Notes under the pieces: model-generated
The model's database searches: none
What the model was told of the DNA's origin: nothing
What the model saw: the letters and a program-made list of their open reading frames with translations, nothing else
DNA from: Kribbella sp. VKM Ac-2569
GTDB lineage: Bacteria > Actinomycetota > Actinomycetes > Propionibacteriales > Kribbellaceae
Assembly: GCF_004216905.1 (NCBI RefSeq)
Contig: NZ_SGXJ01000005.1
Location: forward strand, 1-64,000
Reading direction: 5' to 3'
DNA: 64,000 nucleotides
Translations under genes and position numbers: made by a program
In this document: positions 34,582 to 43,406 of the stretch, piece by piece
Layout of the letters: the number at the start of each line of letters is the position of its first letter
Position numbering within the stretch: position 1 is the first letter of the stretch

Positions 34582-34699
34582 CTGAAATCCCTTCGTCAGT
34601 GGCCAGATGCGGGCGGACGCCCCATTGTTGCGGGCATCAAAGGGATAACGCCGTACGACGGCGCGCCTGGGACAGCACCCGGTTGTCGGAAGTGCGCCG

Positions 34700-34705
34700 T
34701 AGTGT
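34700..34705 (+). promoter_or_regulatory. Candidate -10 box of pafA (leaderless)
   Basis: TAGTGT lies seven bases before the GTG at 34713, so the transcript would start at the start codon. No -35 hexamer of good quality precedes it. Confidence 0.5.
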
Positions 34706-34712
34706 GGGTGAT

Positions 34713-36074
34713 GTGAACCGGCGAATCTTCGGTCTGGAGAACGAGTACGGCGTCACCTGTACGTTCCGCGGGCAGCGGCGACTGACCCCGGACGAGGTGG
34801 CGCGGTACCTGTTTCGGCGGGTCGTGTCCTGGGGGCGGAGCAGCAACGTCTTCCTCCGCAACGGGGCGCGGCTCTACCTCGACGTGGGCTCCCACCCGGA
34901 GTACGCGACCGGGGAGTGCGATTCGGTCACCGACCTGATCGCACACGACAAGGCCGGCGAGCGGATCCTCGAAGGCCTGCTGGTGGACGCGCAGAAGCGG
35001 CTGCACGACGAGGGCATCTTCGGCGACGTCTACCTGTTCAAGAACAACACCGACTCGGCCGGCAACAGCTACGGCTGCCACGAGAACTACCTGGTCAGCA
35101 GGCACGGCGACTTCGCCAAGCTGGCCGACGTGCTGATCCCGTTCCTGGTCACCCGGCAGCTGATCTGCGGCGCCGGCAAGGTGCTGCAGACGCCGCGCGG
35201 CGCGGTGTACTCCGTGTCGCAGCGCGCCGAGCACATCTGGGAAGGCGTCTCCAGCGCGACCACCCGGTCCCGGCCGATCATCAACACCCGCGACGAGCCG
35301 CACGCTGACGCCGAGCGGTTCCGCCGGCTGCACGTGATCGTCGGCGACTCGAACATGTCCGAGACCACGATGCTGCTCAAGGTGGCCAGCACCGACCTGG
35401 TGCTGCGGATGATCGAAGCCGGCATCGTGATGCGCGACCTGACCCTGGACAACCCGATCCGGGCGATCCGCGAGATCAGCCACGACATGTCCGGACGCCG
35501 CGAGGTGCGGCTGGCGAACGGCCGCGAGGCGAGCGCCCTCGACATCCAGACGGAGTACCTGACCAAGGCGCGCGACTTCGTCGACCGCCGCGAGCTGGGG
35601 ACGCCGGCCGTCGAGCGGGCGCTGTCGCTGTGGGAGCGGACGCTGAAGGCGATCGAGTCCGGCGACCTGTCCGGGATCGAGCGCGAGATCGACTGGGTGA
35701 TCAAGTACCGGCTGATCGAGCGGTACCGGTCGCAGAACAACCTCGGTCTGGCGAGTCCGCGGGTGGCGCAGCTCGACCTGGCGTACCACGACATCCACCG
35801 GCCGCGCGGGTTGTACTACCTGCTCGAGCGCCGGGGTGCGGTCACCCGTGTCGTCGACGACCTGCGGGTCTTCGAGGCCAAGTCGGTGCCGCCGCAGACC
35901 ACGCGGGCGCGGCTGCGCGGCGAGTTCATCAAGCGCGCTCAGGAGCGGCGCCGGGACTTCACCGTCGACTGGGTGCACCTGAAGCTCAACGACCAGGCGC
36001 AGCGGACGGTGCTCTGCAAAGACCCGTTCAAGTCCCACGACGAGCGCGTCGAAAAACTCATCGCCAGCATGTAG
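34713..36074 (+). CDS. pafA: Pup-protein ligase PafA
   Basis: 453 residues, the family length. It starts NRRIFGLENEYGVTCTF, with the catalytic-region motif LYLDVGSHPEYAT (Asp57), FKNNTDSAGNSYGCHENYL, and ends VLCKDPFKSHDERVEKLIASM-like, as in mycobacterial PafA. It joins the Pup C-terminal glutamate to substrate lysines using ATP, marking them for the actinobacterial proteasome. The GTG at 34713 was chosen by family alignment and the -10 box seven bases upstream; the frame is open earlier. Unusually, no pup, prcBA, dop or mpa gene is in this window. Confidence 0.96.
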   Translation: MNRRIFGLENEYGVTCTFRGQRRLTPDEVARYLFRRVVSWGRSSNVFLRNGARLYLDVGSHPEYATGECDSVTDLIAHDKAGERILEGLLVDAQKRLHDEGIFGDVYLFKNNTDSAGNSYGCHENYLVSRHGDFAKLADVLIPFLVTRQLICGAGKVLQTPRGAVYSVSQRAEHIWEGVSSATTRSRPIINTRDEPHADAERFRRLHVIVGDSNMSETTMLLKVASTDLVLRMIEAGIVMRDLTLDNPIRAIREISHDMSGRREVRLANGREASALDIQTEYLTKARDFVDRRELGTPAVERALSLWERTLKAIESGDLSGIEREIDWVIKYRLIERYRSQNNLGLASPRVAQLDLAYHDIHRPRGLYYLLERRGAVTRVVDDLRVFEAKSVPPQTTRARLRGEFIKRAQERRRDFTVDWVHLKLNDQAQRTVLCKDPFKSHDERVEKLIASM

Positions 36075-36125
36075 CTCCTGGCTAAATGGGGTGCTTGGTT
36101 GCCTTGTGCTGCTTACAAAGGGCAC

Positions 36126-37412
36126 ATGGCGATCGAGATCCGGCCCGTATCTCCGGCCGAGACGAAGGAGTACTTGCGCGTCCTGCCGTACGCGAACGGG
36201 TTCCCGCAGGAGGAGCCCGAGCCGTCGGCCTGGTACGCCGGTAGCGCGGCCTGGCCACCACAGGTCCAGAAGACGGCGGAGGAGCTGGGGCGGGACGCCC
36301 AGGAGTTGCTGACGGACTGGTTCCGGCCACAGGCGGCGTTCGTGGACGGCAAGATCGCAGGTGCGTCAGCGATCGTGTCGGTGCAGGTCACCGTCCCGGG
36401 CGGACACCAGGTAGCCCTTGGTGGCGTGACGGCGACCGGTGTGCTGCCGACGTACCGGCGGCGTGGACTGCTGCGGAAGATCATGTCGGCGATGCTGGAC
36501 GACTGCCGCGAGCGCGGTGAGTTCCTGGCCGGGCTGAGTGCGAGCGAAGGAACCATCTACGGGCGGTACGGGTTCTCGCCCGCGACGTTCCAGCACCGGT
36601 GGGAAGTACGGCGTACCGACGTCGCCTTCCGCTCCGAGTTCACGGATCCGGGTGCGCTCGACCTGGTGGACGGAGCGGAGGCCGCGAAGGCGTGGCCGGT
36701 CTTGCACGAGCAGGTGCGGGCCGAGCGGGTCGGAGAGATCAGCCCGCTGCCGGGCAAGTGGGACGGGCTCGCGGGCGGTGCGTTGCCCGCCGACGGGTCT
36801 GGACCGGCGCATCACCTGCTGCATCGCGACGCGACCGGCGCGGTGGACGGTGCCGCGATCTTCCGGTTGCCGTGGTCGCCGGATCCGGAGCAGGCCGGCG
36901 TACTGCAGGTCGAGGCGTTCGAGGCGCTGACGTCGGATGCGTACCGTGCCTTGTGGGGATTGCTGCTGGACTTCGACCTCACGAAGCGCGTCGTGGCCGC
37001 GAGGCGACCGGTCGACGAGCCGCTGCGGTGGATGCTGACCAACCCGCGAGCGCTCAAGCTGACCCGTACCCGGGACAACCTCTGGCTGCGCGTTCTCGAC
37101 GTACGGCGTGCTCTCGAAGCCCGCACCTACGCAGCAACCGATTCACTCGTGCTGGACGTGTCCGACGACCTGTACGGCGCGGGTCGTTGGCGGCTGGACG
37201 CAGCACCCGACGGGGCCATCTGCACTGCAGTCAACGCAGAGGCGGACCTCAGCCTGAGCGTGAACGAGCTGGGCTCGCTGTACCTCGGCGGAGTCCGCGC
37301 AAGCGAGCTGTCGTACGCCGGACGCATCGTAGAGCGCACACCCGGCGCAGTGTCCCGTCTGGACGCGCTGCTGCGCCCGGACCGCGCCCCGCACAACGCC
37401 GTCGGTTTCTGA
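36126..37412 (+). CDS. Eis-like GNAT N-acetyltransferase
   Basis: 428 residues, matching the Eis architecture of two GNAT folds plus a sterol-carrier-like C-terminal domain. The acetyl-CoA loop is VLPTYRRRGLLRKIM near 105. A conserved Tyr near 147 (GTIYGRYGF) acts in Eis as general acid, and the protein ends in VGF with the terminal Phe carboxylate, as in Eis. Eis enzymes acetylate amines on aminoglycosides and peptides. AAAGGG precedes the ATG. It lies 51 bases after pafA, on the same strand. Confidence 0.88.
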   Translation: MAIEIRPVSPAETKEYLRVLPYANGFPQEEPEPSAWYAGSAAWPPQVQKTAEELGRDAQELLTDWFRPQAAFVDGKIAGASAIVSVQVTVPGGHQVALGGVTATGVLPTYRRRGLLRKIMSAMLDDCRERGEFLAGLSASEGTIYGRYGFSPATFQHRWEVRRTDVAFRSEFTDPGALDLVDGAEAAKAWPVLHEQVRAERVGEISPLPGKWDGLAGGALPADGSGPAHHLLHRDATGAVDGAAIFRLPWSPDPEQAGVLQVEAFEALTSDAYRALWGLLLDFDLTKRVVAARRPVDEPLRWMLTNPRALKLTRTRDNLWLRVLDVRRALEARTYAATDSLVLDVSDDLYGAGRWRLDAAPDGAICTAVNAEADLSLSVNELGSLYLGGVRASELSYAGRIVERTPGAVSRLDALLRPDRAPHNAVGF

Positions 37413-37555
37413 GCCGCTGTGACCGTACGTGGTGTGACGCAACGGTGACGCACGCACCCGATCCCCCAGTTGAGTCCGCAAGCTAGGGTGGTCCGCGTTG
37501 TTGACCGGAGGCAATCGGCGCGCTCGGCGCCGGGATGGTTCGAGGTGCTGGTTTC

Positions 37556-38518
37556 GTGCGCAAGTTGTTGAGTTTCGTCGTAGTCGCGGCGCTGGGGGCG
37601 TCCCTGGTGGCGTGTGGCGATAACGGGTTCGGGGCCGGCGGTATCAAGGTGACCTCGGACTTCGGGCAGAAGCCGACCATCACCCACCGCGAAGGTGACC
37701 CGGAGAAGCAGCTGGTGACCGAGGTCCTCAAGGAGGGCGACGGCCCCGAGGTCAAGAAGGGCGAGCTGCTCACCGCGAACTACCTCGGCCAGATCTGGCG
37801 CGACGGCAAGGTCTTCGACAACTCCTACGACCGCGGCGCGCCGTCGTCGTTCCCGATCGGGACGGGCAGCGTCATCGGCGGCTGGGACGAGGGCCTGGTC
37901 GGCAAGAAGGTCGGCAGCCGCGTGCTGCTCTCGGTCCCGTCCGACAAGGGATACAAGGCCGACGGCAAGCAGGAAGCGGGCATCAAGGGCGACGACACCC
38001 TGATCTTCGTCGTCGACCTGGTCGCCGCGGCCGGCAACGACACCCCGCTGGACGCCGACGCGGTCACCCCGTCGACGCCGAGCAAGATCAAGATCTCCGG
38101 CCCGCTGAACGCCGCACCGACGGTGACGGTCCCGGCCGGCACCAAGCCGCCGGCTAAGCCGGGTAAGCCGGTCGTGTTCGCCGTGGGCAAGGGCAAGCCG
38201 ATCGAGAAGGGCGACCAGCTGGTCGGCCGGTTCGTCATCTACGACTACACCGGCAAGAAGCAGGCCAGCACCTGGGACGCCCAGCCCGCGACCCAGCAAA
38301 GCCCCGCGCAGCCTGCCGCGCCCACCGACCAGCTCCCGCCGGTCGGTCCGACCAACGGCCAGGCAGGTCCGCTCGACGGCTTCGCCGGAATCACGATCGG
38401 CAGCCGCGTTCTGGTCGAGCTCCCGGCCTCCAAGGACCAGGCCGGCAAGGCCGTCAACGCGTTCGCCGTGATCGACGTCCTGAACGCCTTCCCGGCCGCG
38501 AAGCAGACCGGCCAGTAG
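37556..38518 (+). CDS. FKBP-type peptidyl-prolyl isomerase lipoprotein
   Basis: 320 residues. The signal MRKLLSFVVVAALGASLVAC ends in a lipobox with Cys20. The first FKBP domain (about 55-155) has LLTANYLGQIWRDGKVFDNS and GVI-like GSVIGGWDEGLVG; a second, degenerate domain follows at about 190-310. It sits on the outer face of the membrane and probably helps fold exported proteins. The GTG at 37556 with GAGGTG eight bases upstream is preferred to the ATG at 37535. FKBP genes next to pafA are standard in actinobacteria. A strong terminator follows. Confidence 0.88.
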   Translation: MRKLLSFVVVAALGASLVACGDNGFGAGGIKVTSDFGQKPTITHREGDPEKQLVTEVLKEGDGPEVKKGELLTANYLGQIWRDGKVFDNSYDRGAPSSFPIGTGSVIGGWDEGLVGKKVGSRVLLSVPSDKGYKADGKQEAGIKGDDTLIFVVDLVAAAGNDTPLDADAVTPSTPSKIKISGPLNAAPTVTVPAGTKPPAKPGKPVVFAVGKGKPIEKGDQLVGRFVIYDYTGKKQASTWDAQPATQQSPAQPAAPTDQLPPVGPTNGQAGPLDGFAGITIGSRVLVELPASKDQAGKAVNAFAVIDVLNAFPAAKQTGQ

Positions 38519-38526
38519 TCGCAGCC

Positions 38527-38580
38527 TGAAACGTCGAAGGACCGGCTCCCACCTCGGGAGGCCGGTCCTTCGACGTTTCA
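38527..38580. terminator. Bidirectional terminator with perfect 20-bp stem
   Basis: 38527-38546 pairs perfectly with 38561-38580, and the inner TCCC/GGGA extends it with one bulge. It lies between the convergent FKBP and membrane protein genes. The stop codon of the minus-strand gene (38578-38580) is inside the stem. There is no long T tract, but stem strength makes termination in both directions likely. Confidence 0.85.
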
Positions 38581-39075
38581 GCGGGTACGCCGGACCGGTC
38601 GGCCGCTGAACCATCGGTTCGCGTCGGCGTGGAAACTGAGGACGATCGCTGTGATTACCGCGGTGACGTGAACGCAGCGGATCGCGCCGAAGGCGATGAA
38701 CGACGCGGACCAGTCGAGCGCGCCGAAGTCTCCGTCGCGGAAGAACCAGTCGACCGGGCCGACCGCCAGCGAGGCGATGCCGACGGTGCCGAGCAGGACG
38801 GTGAGCAGCCAGCGGGACCAGCGGACACCAGGGCGGAAGTAGCGGTCGATGACCACGAACAGGCCGCCGTACACGATCGCGCGGAAGGCGACCTGGACGA
38901 GCAGGCCGAGGACGGAGGAGCCGTCGGCGATTGCGCCGGCAACTCCGAGCACGGACTCGGCGACACCGGCACCGACGGCTGCGAACCACAGGGTCGTCGC
39001 GCCCCGGACAGCCAGCGGCGGCTGAGGACGGGCGACGTCGTGAATCGTGAGATCGCGGTGCTTGGTGCTGTTCAT
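38578..39075 (-). CDS. Four-TM membrane protein, unknown function
   Basis: 165 residues with four membrane segments (TTLWFAAVGAGVAESVLGVA, LGLLVQVAFRAIVYGGLFVV, LLTVLLGTVGIASLAV and ASFIAFGAIRCVHVTAVITA). No motif identifies its role. The ATG at 39075 follows a GTGGTGG sequence. Its stop lies in the shared terminator. The next gene upstream on the same strand is the DUF3866 gene, 31 bases away. Confidence 0.72.
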   Translation of the reverse strand: MNSTKHRDLTIHDVARPQPPLAVRGATTLWFAAVGAGVAESVLGVAGAIADGSSVLGLLVQVAFRAIVYGGLFVVIDRYFRPGVRWSRWLLTVLLGTVGIASLAVGPVDWFFRDGDFGALDWSASFIAFGAIRCVHVTAVITAIVLSFHADANRWFSGRPVRRTR

Positions 39076-39106
39076 ACCACCACTGTGGCCGCGGGAGCCC
39101 GTCCGG

Positions 39107-40207
39107 TCAGGAGTACTGCGACCCCACTGCAGGTGGTGGTACATCCACCAGGCGCGCGGCGTGCCGGCCTGCGGCGGCGGCGGCCTCGAAGTAGGCGCGG
39201 TCCTCGTCGAGGGCGCGGCCCATGGTCGACAGCTTGATGGGGGCCGCCTGCAAAGCGTCGTACAGCCCGTCGACCCCCACACGCACCACGCGGTGCCGTG
39301 CCTTCAGCGGCTCGGCAGCGTCCCGTATGGCGTCACCGAAGTCGCCGGAAAGATCCGGTACGACGACATCGGCCGGCTGGAGTGCCACGCGGCCGTACGC
39401 GGTGAGGCTGTGGTGGGAGATGCCGCGGTGGCGTGGACGCGGGTCCGCCTCCGAGATCCGGAGAGAGGCGACGGCACGGCCGCCCAGTGTGCCGATCGCG
39501 TTGACCGCCTCACCTGACTGCACGCCGGAGAACCCCCAGCGAGTGCCTGTGCCCAGGTTGCCCGGGCCCTGAGTGATGACGACCAGCTCCGCGGCCAGGA
39601 CCTGTACGGCGGTCAACAGCCCGGTGTGGACAGTCACCGCCTCGCGGTCACCGCCGTACGCCTGGCCGACCGTCACGGTGCCGCTGAGCCAACCGGCGTC
39701 GCGCAGGGTCGCGACACTCCGCGAGAACGCCAGCGGCAGCGCACCGCCGTCTGTCATCACGTAGACGACCCGTGTGGTCGGCCGCGCCTCGTAGACACCT
39801 GCCAGCACGGCCGGGAGGGCGGAGTGCAGGTCCGCGACCACTACCGGCGTACCGAAGAGGTCGTCCGCGTCCCGCAGTACGTCGTGGTCGGGGGAGTCCT
39901 GCTCGTCCGCACCCAGCACCATCGCCTGCAGCGGCGTGTACCGCGCCTTCACCAGGTGCCCGCGCTCCGGCGGGTCCTCCGGCAACCTGTCCGGTACGGC
40001 GACCACCAGCGCGTACCCACCTGTGCCGAGACCGCGGTCCAGCGCGCCCACGTTGAGCAGCACGCGGTCACCGGCCACCGGCGTACCGACCAGGTCCGGG
40101 TAGGCCAGCGCGCGCACAGGCTGCTCGCCGACCATCACTGTCAGTTCCAGCGCACCGGCCCAGCTCCGCCCGACCTGTGCCACCACACCGTCCCGCCACC
40201 GAATCAC
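39107..40207 (-). CDS. DUF3866 family protein
   Basis: 366 residues. The family signatures are the start IRWRDGVVAQVGRSWAGALEL, here cut short, MVLGADEQDSPDH near 96, VYVMTDGGALPLAFSRSV near 147 and ITQGPGNLGTGTRWGFSG near 212. The family occurs next to pafBC in most actinobacteria but has no proven function. The start is a GTG at 40207, preceded six bases upstream by TAGTGT, suggesting a leaderless message. It is divergent from pafB with 87 bases between starts. Confidence 0.85.
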   Translation of the reverse strand: MIRWRDGVVAQVGRSWAGALELTVMVGEQPVRALAYPDLVGTPVAGDRVLLNVGALDRGLGTGGYALVVAVPDRLPEDPPERGHLVKARYTPLQAMVLGADEQDSPDHDVLRDADDLFGTPVVVADLHSALPAVLAGVYEARPTTRVVYVMTDGGALPLAFSRSVATLRDAGWLSGTVTVGQAYGGDREAVTVHTGLLTAVQVLAAELVVITQGPGNLGTGTRWGFSGVQSGEAVNAIGTLGGRAVASLRISEADPRPRHRGISHHSLTAYGRVALQPADVVVPDLSGDFGDAIRDAAEPLKARHRVVRVGVDGLYDALQAAPIKLSTMGRALDEDRAYFEAAAAAGRHAARLVDVPPPAVGSQYS

Positions 40208-40213
40208 AGGGTG

Positions 40214-40219
40214 ACACTA
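40214..40219 (-). promoter_or_regulatory. Candidate -10 box of the DUF3866 gene
   Basis: TAGTGT on the minus strand, six bases before the GTG at 40207. It is the same hexamer as at pafA. Divergent from the pafB box 63 bases away. Confidence 0.45.
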
Positions 40220-40282
40220 GCTGGTCGAAGAGGTGTTCGAAGTTCTGGTGCGGAAAGGCGGGTTTTGGACGCCCCGAGGCCG

Positions 40283-40288
40283 TAAGGT
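40283..40288 (+). promoter_or_regulatory. Candidate -10 box of pafBC
   Basis: TAAGGT, six bases before the pafB GTG at 40295. TTGGAC (40265-40270) is only 12 bases upstream, too close for a standard -35. Confidence 0.4.
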
Positions 40289-40294
40289 GGTCGG

Positions 40295-41251
40295 GTGTCG
40301 GCGCGGAAGAGTGAGCGACTGCTCAACGTGGTCATCTGCCTCCTGGTCGCGCGCACCTATGTGACCAAGGAGCGGATCCGCGAGGTCGTCGAGGGGTACG
40401 CGGGACAGACCGACGACGCCTTCGAGAAGATGTTCGAGCGCGACAAGGACGAGCTGCGCGACCTCGGCATCCCGATCGAGATGGGCACGATCGACAAGTT
40501 CTTCTCCGACGACGTCGGCTACCGGATCCGCCGGGACGTCTTCGAGCTGCCCGAGGTGCACCTGGAGCCGGACGAGGCCGCCGTGCTCGGCGTCGCCGCA
40601 CGGGTCTGGCAGCACGCCGGTCTGTCCGAGGCGACCACCTCGGCAGTGCTGAAGCTGAAGGCGGCCGGGATCCAGACCGACCAGTCGGCGCTCAGCGCGA
40701 TCGAGCCGCATGTTGGCGCATCGGAGCCGGCCTTCGACCCGCTGTGGGCCGCTGTCGTGGCGCGGCAGGCTGTGCGGTTCCAGCACCTGCGCAGCGGCGC
40801 GTCCGAGCCGATGAGGCGGACGCTCGAGCCGTGGGGGATCGTCTCCTGGCACGGCCGCTGGTACGTCGTCGGGCGGGACCGCGATCGCGAGGCGACCCGG
40901 ATGTTCCGGATGTCCCGGATCGGCGGGGACGTGAAGACGGTGGGGGAGCCGGCCGCGTACACGGTGCCGGAGGGGACGGACCTGCGGTCGCTGGTGACCG
41001 AACTGGCCCCGCCGCGGCCGACCTCGGAGGCGAAGGTGCGGGCGCGGACCGGGTCGTGTGTGAGCCTGCGGCGCCGCGCGAACGCAATCGAGCCGTACGA
41101 GGAGGGCTGGGACCTGCTGCACGTCCCGTACGCCGACTCGTCGGTGCTGGCCGAGGAGATCGCGTCGTACGGACCTGACGCGGTCGTCGAGGGACCCGGC
41201 GACGTGCTGGACGGGGTGCTCTGGCGGCTGCGGACGGTGGCCGGCGCATGA
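40295..41251 (+). CDS. pafB: WYL-domain transcriptional regulator PafB
   Basis: 318 residues. An N-terminal winged helix (ERLLNVVICLLVARTYVTKE) is followed by a WYL domain (residues about 145-230, with GIVSWHGRWYVVGRDRDR) and a C-terminal WCX-like extension. In mycobacteria PafB and PafC form the activator of the main LexA-independent DNA damage response, acting with the housekeeping sigma factor and sensing single-stranded DNA through WYL. GTG start with a TAAGGT box six bases upstream. It overlaps pafC as ATGA. Confidence 0.93.
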   Translation: MSARKSERLLNVVICLLVARTYVTKERIREVVEGYAGQTDDAFEKMFERDKDELRDLGIPIEMGTIDKFFSDDVGYRIRRDVFELPEVHLEPDEAAVLGVAARVWQHAGLSEATTSAVLKLKAAGIQTDQSALSAIEPHVGASEPAFDPLWAAVVARQAVRFQHLRSGASEPMRRTLEPWGIVSWHGRWYVVGRDRDREATRMFRMSRIGGDVKTVGEPAAYTVPEGTDLRSLVTELAPPRPTSEAKVRARTGSCVSLRRRANAIEPYEEGWDLLHVPYADSSVLAEEIASYGPDAVVEGPGDVLDGVLWRLRTVAGA

Positions 41252-42219
41252 GCAATGCACGTGACCAGGTGCAGCGGTTGCTGGCACTGGTGCCGTACCT
41301 GCGTGAGAACGACGGTGCTCGCGTCGACGACGTCGCCAAGGAGTTCGGCGTACGGCCGAAGCAGATCATCGCGGACCTGAAGGTGCTGTGGTTCTGCGGG
41401 CTGCCGGGTGCGCAGATGGGCGATCTGATCGAGATCGACATCGAGGCGGCCGAGGGTGACGGGGTCATCCACATCAACAACGCGGACTACCTCGCGCGAC
41501 CGCTGCGGCTGGCCGCGGCGGAGGCGCTGGCGCTGCTGACCGCGCTGCGGACGCTGCGCGAGGTGACGGGTGGTCCGGACCGGGACGCCGTCGACCGCGC
41601 GATCGCGAAGCTCGAGCGAGCCGCCGGCGAGGCAGCGGCGGCGAGTGAGGGTGCGGCCGCGCACGTTCACGTCGAGCCGGCCGCACCGGAGATCGCCGAG
41701 ATCGTGAACCGCGGGCTGGCCACGAAACGGCGGTTGCATCTGACCTACGACGTACCGTCGCGGGACGAGACGACCGAGCGCGACGTCGACCCGATGCGGC
41801 TCGTCGTGTCGGAGGGGCGCACGTACCTGGAAGCCTGGTGCCGCCTGGCCGAGGACGTCCGGCTGTTCCGCCTGGACCGGATCGCCGCGGTCAAGCTGCT
41901 CGACCTCCCGAGCGAGCCGCCGCCGGAGGCGACGCCGCGGGACCTGTCCAACGGCATGTTCCAGCCGTCGGAGTTCGACCTGCTGGCGACCCTGAGACTC
42001 GCTCCGCCAGCCCGCTGGGTCGCCGAGTACTACCCGAACGAGTCCGTTGAAGAGGGCCCCGAGAACTCCCTCATCGTGAAACTCCGCGTTGCCGACACCG
42101 CCTGGCTCCAGCGCCTCGTCCTCCGCCTCGGCGGAGCCGCCACGGTCCTGAACCCGCCAGACCTCACCACCCAAATCGCAGCCACAGCCCGCGACGCCCT
42201 CTCGGCGTACGACGACTAA
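41248..42219 (+). CDS. pafC: WYL-domain transcriptional regulator PafC
   Basis: 323 residues. The N-terminus has a winged helix (LLALVPYLRENDGARVDDVA, then KEFGVRPKQIIADLKVLW); the WYL domain lies at about 150-220 (TYDVPSRDETTERDVDPMRL). It is the obligate partner of PafB, overlapping it by four bases for equal production. The end overlaps the convergent winged-helix gene by four bases. Confidence 0.93.
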   Translation: MSNARDQVQRLLALVPYLRENDGARVDDVAKEFGVRPKQIIADLKVLWFCGLPGAQMGDLIEIDIEAAEGDGVIHINNADYLARPLRLAAAEALALLTALRTLREVTGGPDRDAVDRAIAKLERAAGEAAAASEGAAAHVHVEPAAPEIAEIVNRGLATKRRLHLTYDVPSRDETTERDVDPMRLVVSEGRTYLEAWCRLAEDVRLFRLDRIAAVKLLDLPSEPPPEATPRDLSNGMFQPSEFDLLATLRLAPPARWVAEYYPNESVEEGPENSLIVKLRVADTAWLQRLVLRLGGAATVLNPPDLTTQIAATARDALSAYDD

Positions 42220-43406
42220 CCCTGGCTGAGTTGCTTTTCGAGGGGGGAGCGGAAGCGGGGGGTGACGCGGACTCCTGCTAGCCAGGTGGTCCAGCGGGCG
42301 GCTTCGGACTCGACGAGGGCCGTGGTGTCCGCGCCTACGTCTTCCAGTAGCTGGTAGCGGACCTCGCCGGACTCGGGTTGGCCCCAGGCGCCGATGATCC
42401 GGCCGTCGGACCAGACGCTGGGGCCGATGTTGCCGGTGTTGTCGAAGAGCTTCGACTTGTGCGGGCCCAGGAACCACTCGCGTTCTTTCCAGCCCATGGG
42501 CGTCGCGTCGAGACCCGGCAGGAACGCCACCCACGGGTCGACGGGGCTCTCCGGCGCCTCGTCGCCCGGGAGCACGTACCCGACCTGACCGTCCAGCTCC
42601 ACCTCGACCGCTTCGACAGCCGTCAGCGCCTTCCGCGTCTGGCCCAATGTCCACCCGGCCCACCACTGCAGATCAGCCGTCGTACCTGGGCCGAACGATG
42701 CCAGCCACGCCCGCGCGAGCGTCACCCGCGCCTCCTCCGCAGCCGGCTTGTCGCCGAGCCCACCGGGCAGCCAGTCCACAGCAGGTGACCACTGGTGCTG
42801 TCCGCTCAGCCACGTGCCCAGCGGGCGCCCCCGCACGATCCGTCCCTCAGCTGCCAGCTGGAACAACACCCGGCTCGTCACGTACGGCTGCGCGGCGTAT
42901 GCCTTCCCGAGCGCCATGTTGAGCCGCGTCCGCAACCGCGGCTCGTCAGCAGACAGCTCCTGCGCCGTCGCGGACCCCCGCAGCGCCAGTGCGGTCGCCG
43001 TCGACTCCTCGACCGCCGCCAGCCACTGCCCGCAGGACTCGACACCGTCCGCGATCCCCGACTCGGACAGATGCTTGACGAGCAACTTCCGCTGCTTCAC
43101 GGCGATGTCGTCCGTGCACGCCGCCTGGATCACAGGCGCGAACGGCGTCGGTACGACGAACACCGTGCGCCGCATGCCCAGCATCCGGATCAGCGAACGA
43201 TCCTCGTACAGTGCACGCTCCGTGCTCGCGACATCACTCCCTGGTACTCGAGCGGCGACGCTCAGATGCACCGTGGCCGGATCGGTCGCGTGCAGCGCCA
43301 CCATCGACGCGGCCGCCTCGACCGGATCGGCCGCCTGGCAGCCCGCTCCGAGGCGATGCCGCCGCCCGAGCCGCGTCCGCCGCTCCTCGACCCCGATCCG
43401 CACCAT
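42216..43406 (-). CDS. Winged-helix DNA-binding domain protein (HTH_42, AlkZ-like)
   Basis: 396 residues. The opening HRLGAGCQAADPVEAAASMV, the QW-type MVALHATDPATVHLS and the FVVPTPFAPVIQAAC region fit the HTH_42 superfamily, whose members AlkZ and YcaQ are DNA glycosylases that unhook alkylated or cross-linked DNA. The catalytic QxQ/QxD motif is not obvious here: the equivalent place reads ALHATDP, so glycosylase activity is uncertain. AGGGG lies eight bases upstream of the ATG. It is convergent with pafC, the DNA-damage activator, which is suggestive. Confidence 0.8.
   Translation of the reverse strand: MVRIGVEERRTRLGRRHRLGAGCQAADPVEAAASMVALHATDPATVHLSVAARVPGSDVASTERALYEDRSLIRMLGMRRTVFVVPTPFAPVIQAACTDDIAVKQRKLLVKHLSESGIADGVESCGQWLAAVEESTATALALRGSATAQELSADEPRLRTRLNMALGKAYAAQPYVTSRVLFQLAAEGRIVRGRPLGTWLSGQHQWSPAVDWLPGGLGDKPAAEEARVTLARAWLASFGPGTTADLQWWAGWTLGQTRKALTAVEAVEVELDGQVGYVLPGDEAPESPVDPWVAFLPGLDATPMGWKEREWFLGPHKSKLFDNTGNIGPSVWSDGRIIGAWGQPESGEVRYQLLEDVGADTTALVESEAARWTTWLAGVRVTPRFRSPLEKQLSQG

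Noticed and set aside
40519..42666. 715-codon antisense frame over pafB and pafC
   Set aside because: Composition is that of a GC-rich shadow frame, and both sense genes have clear WYL domains.
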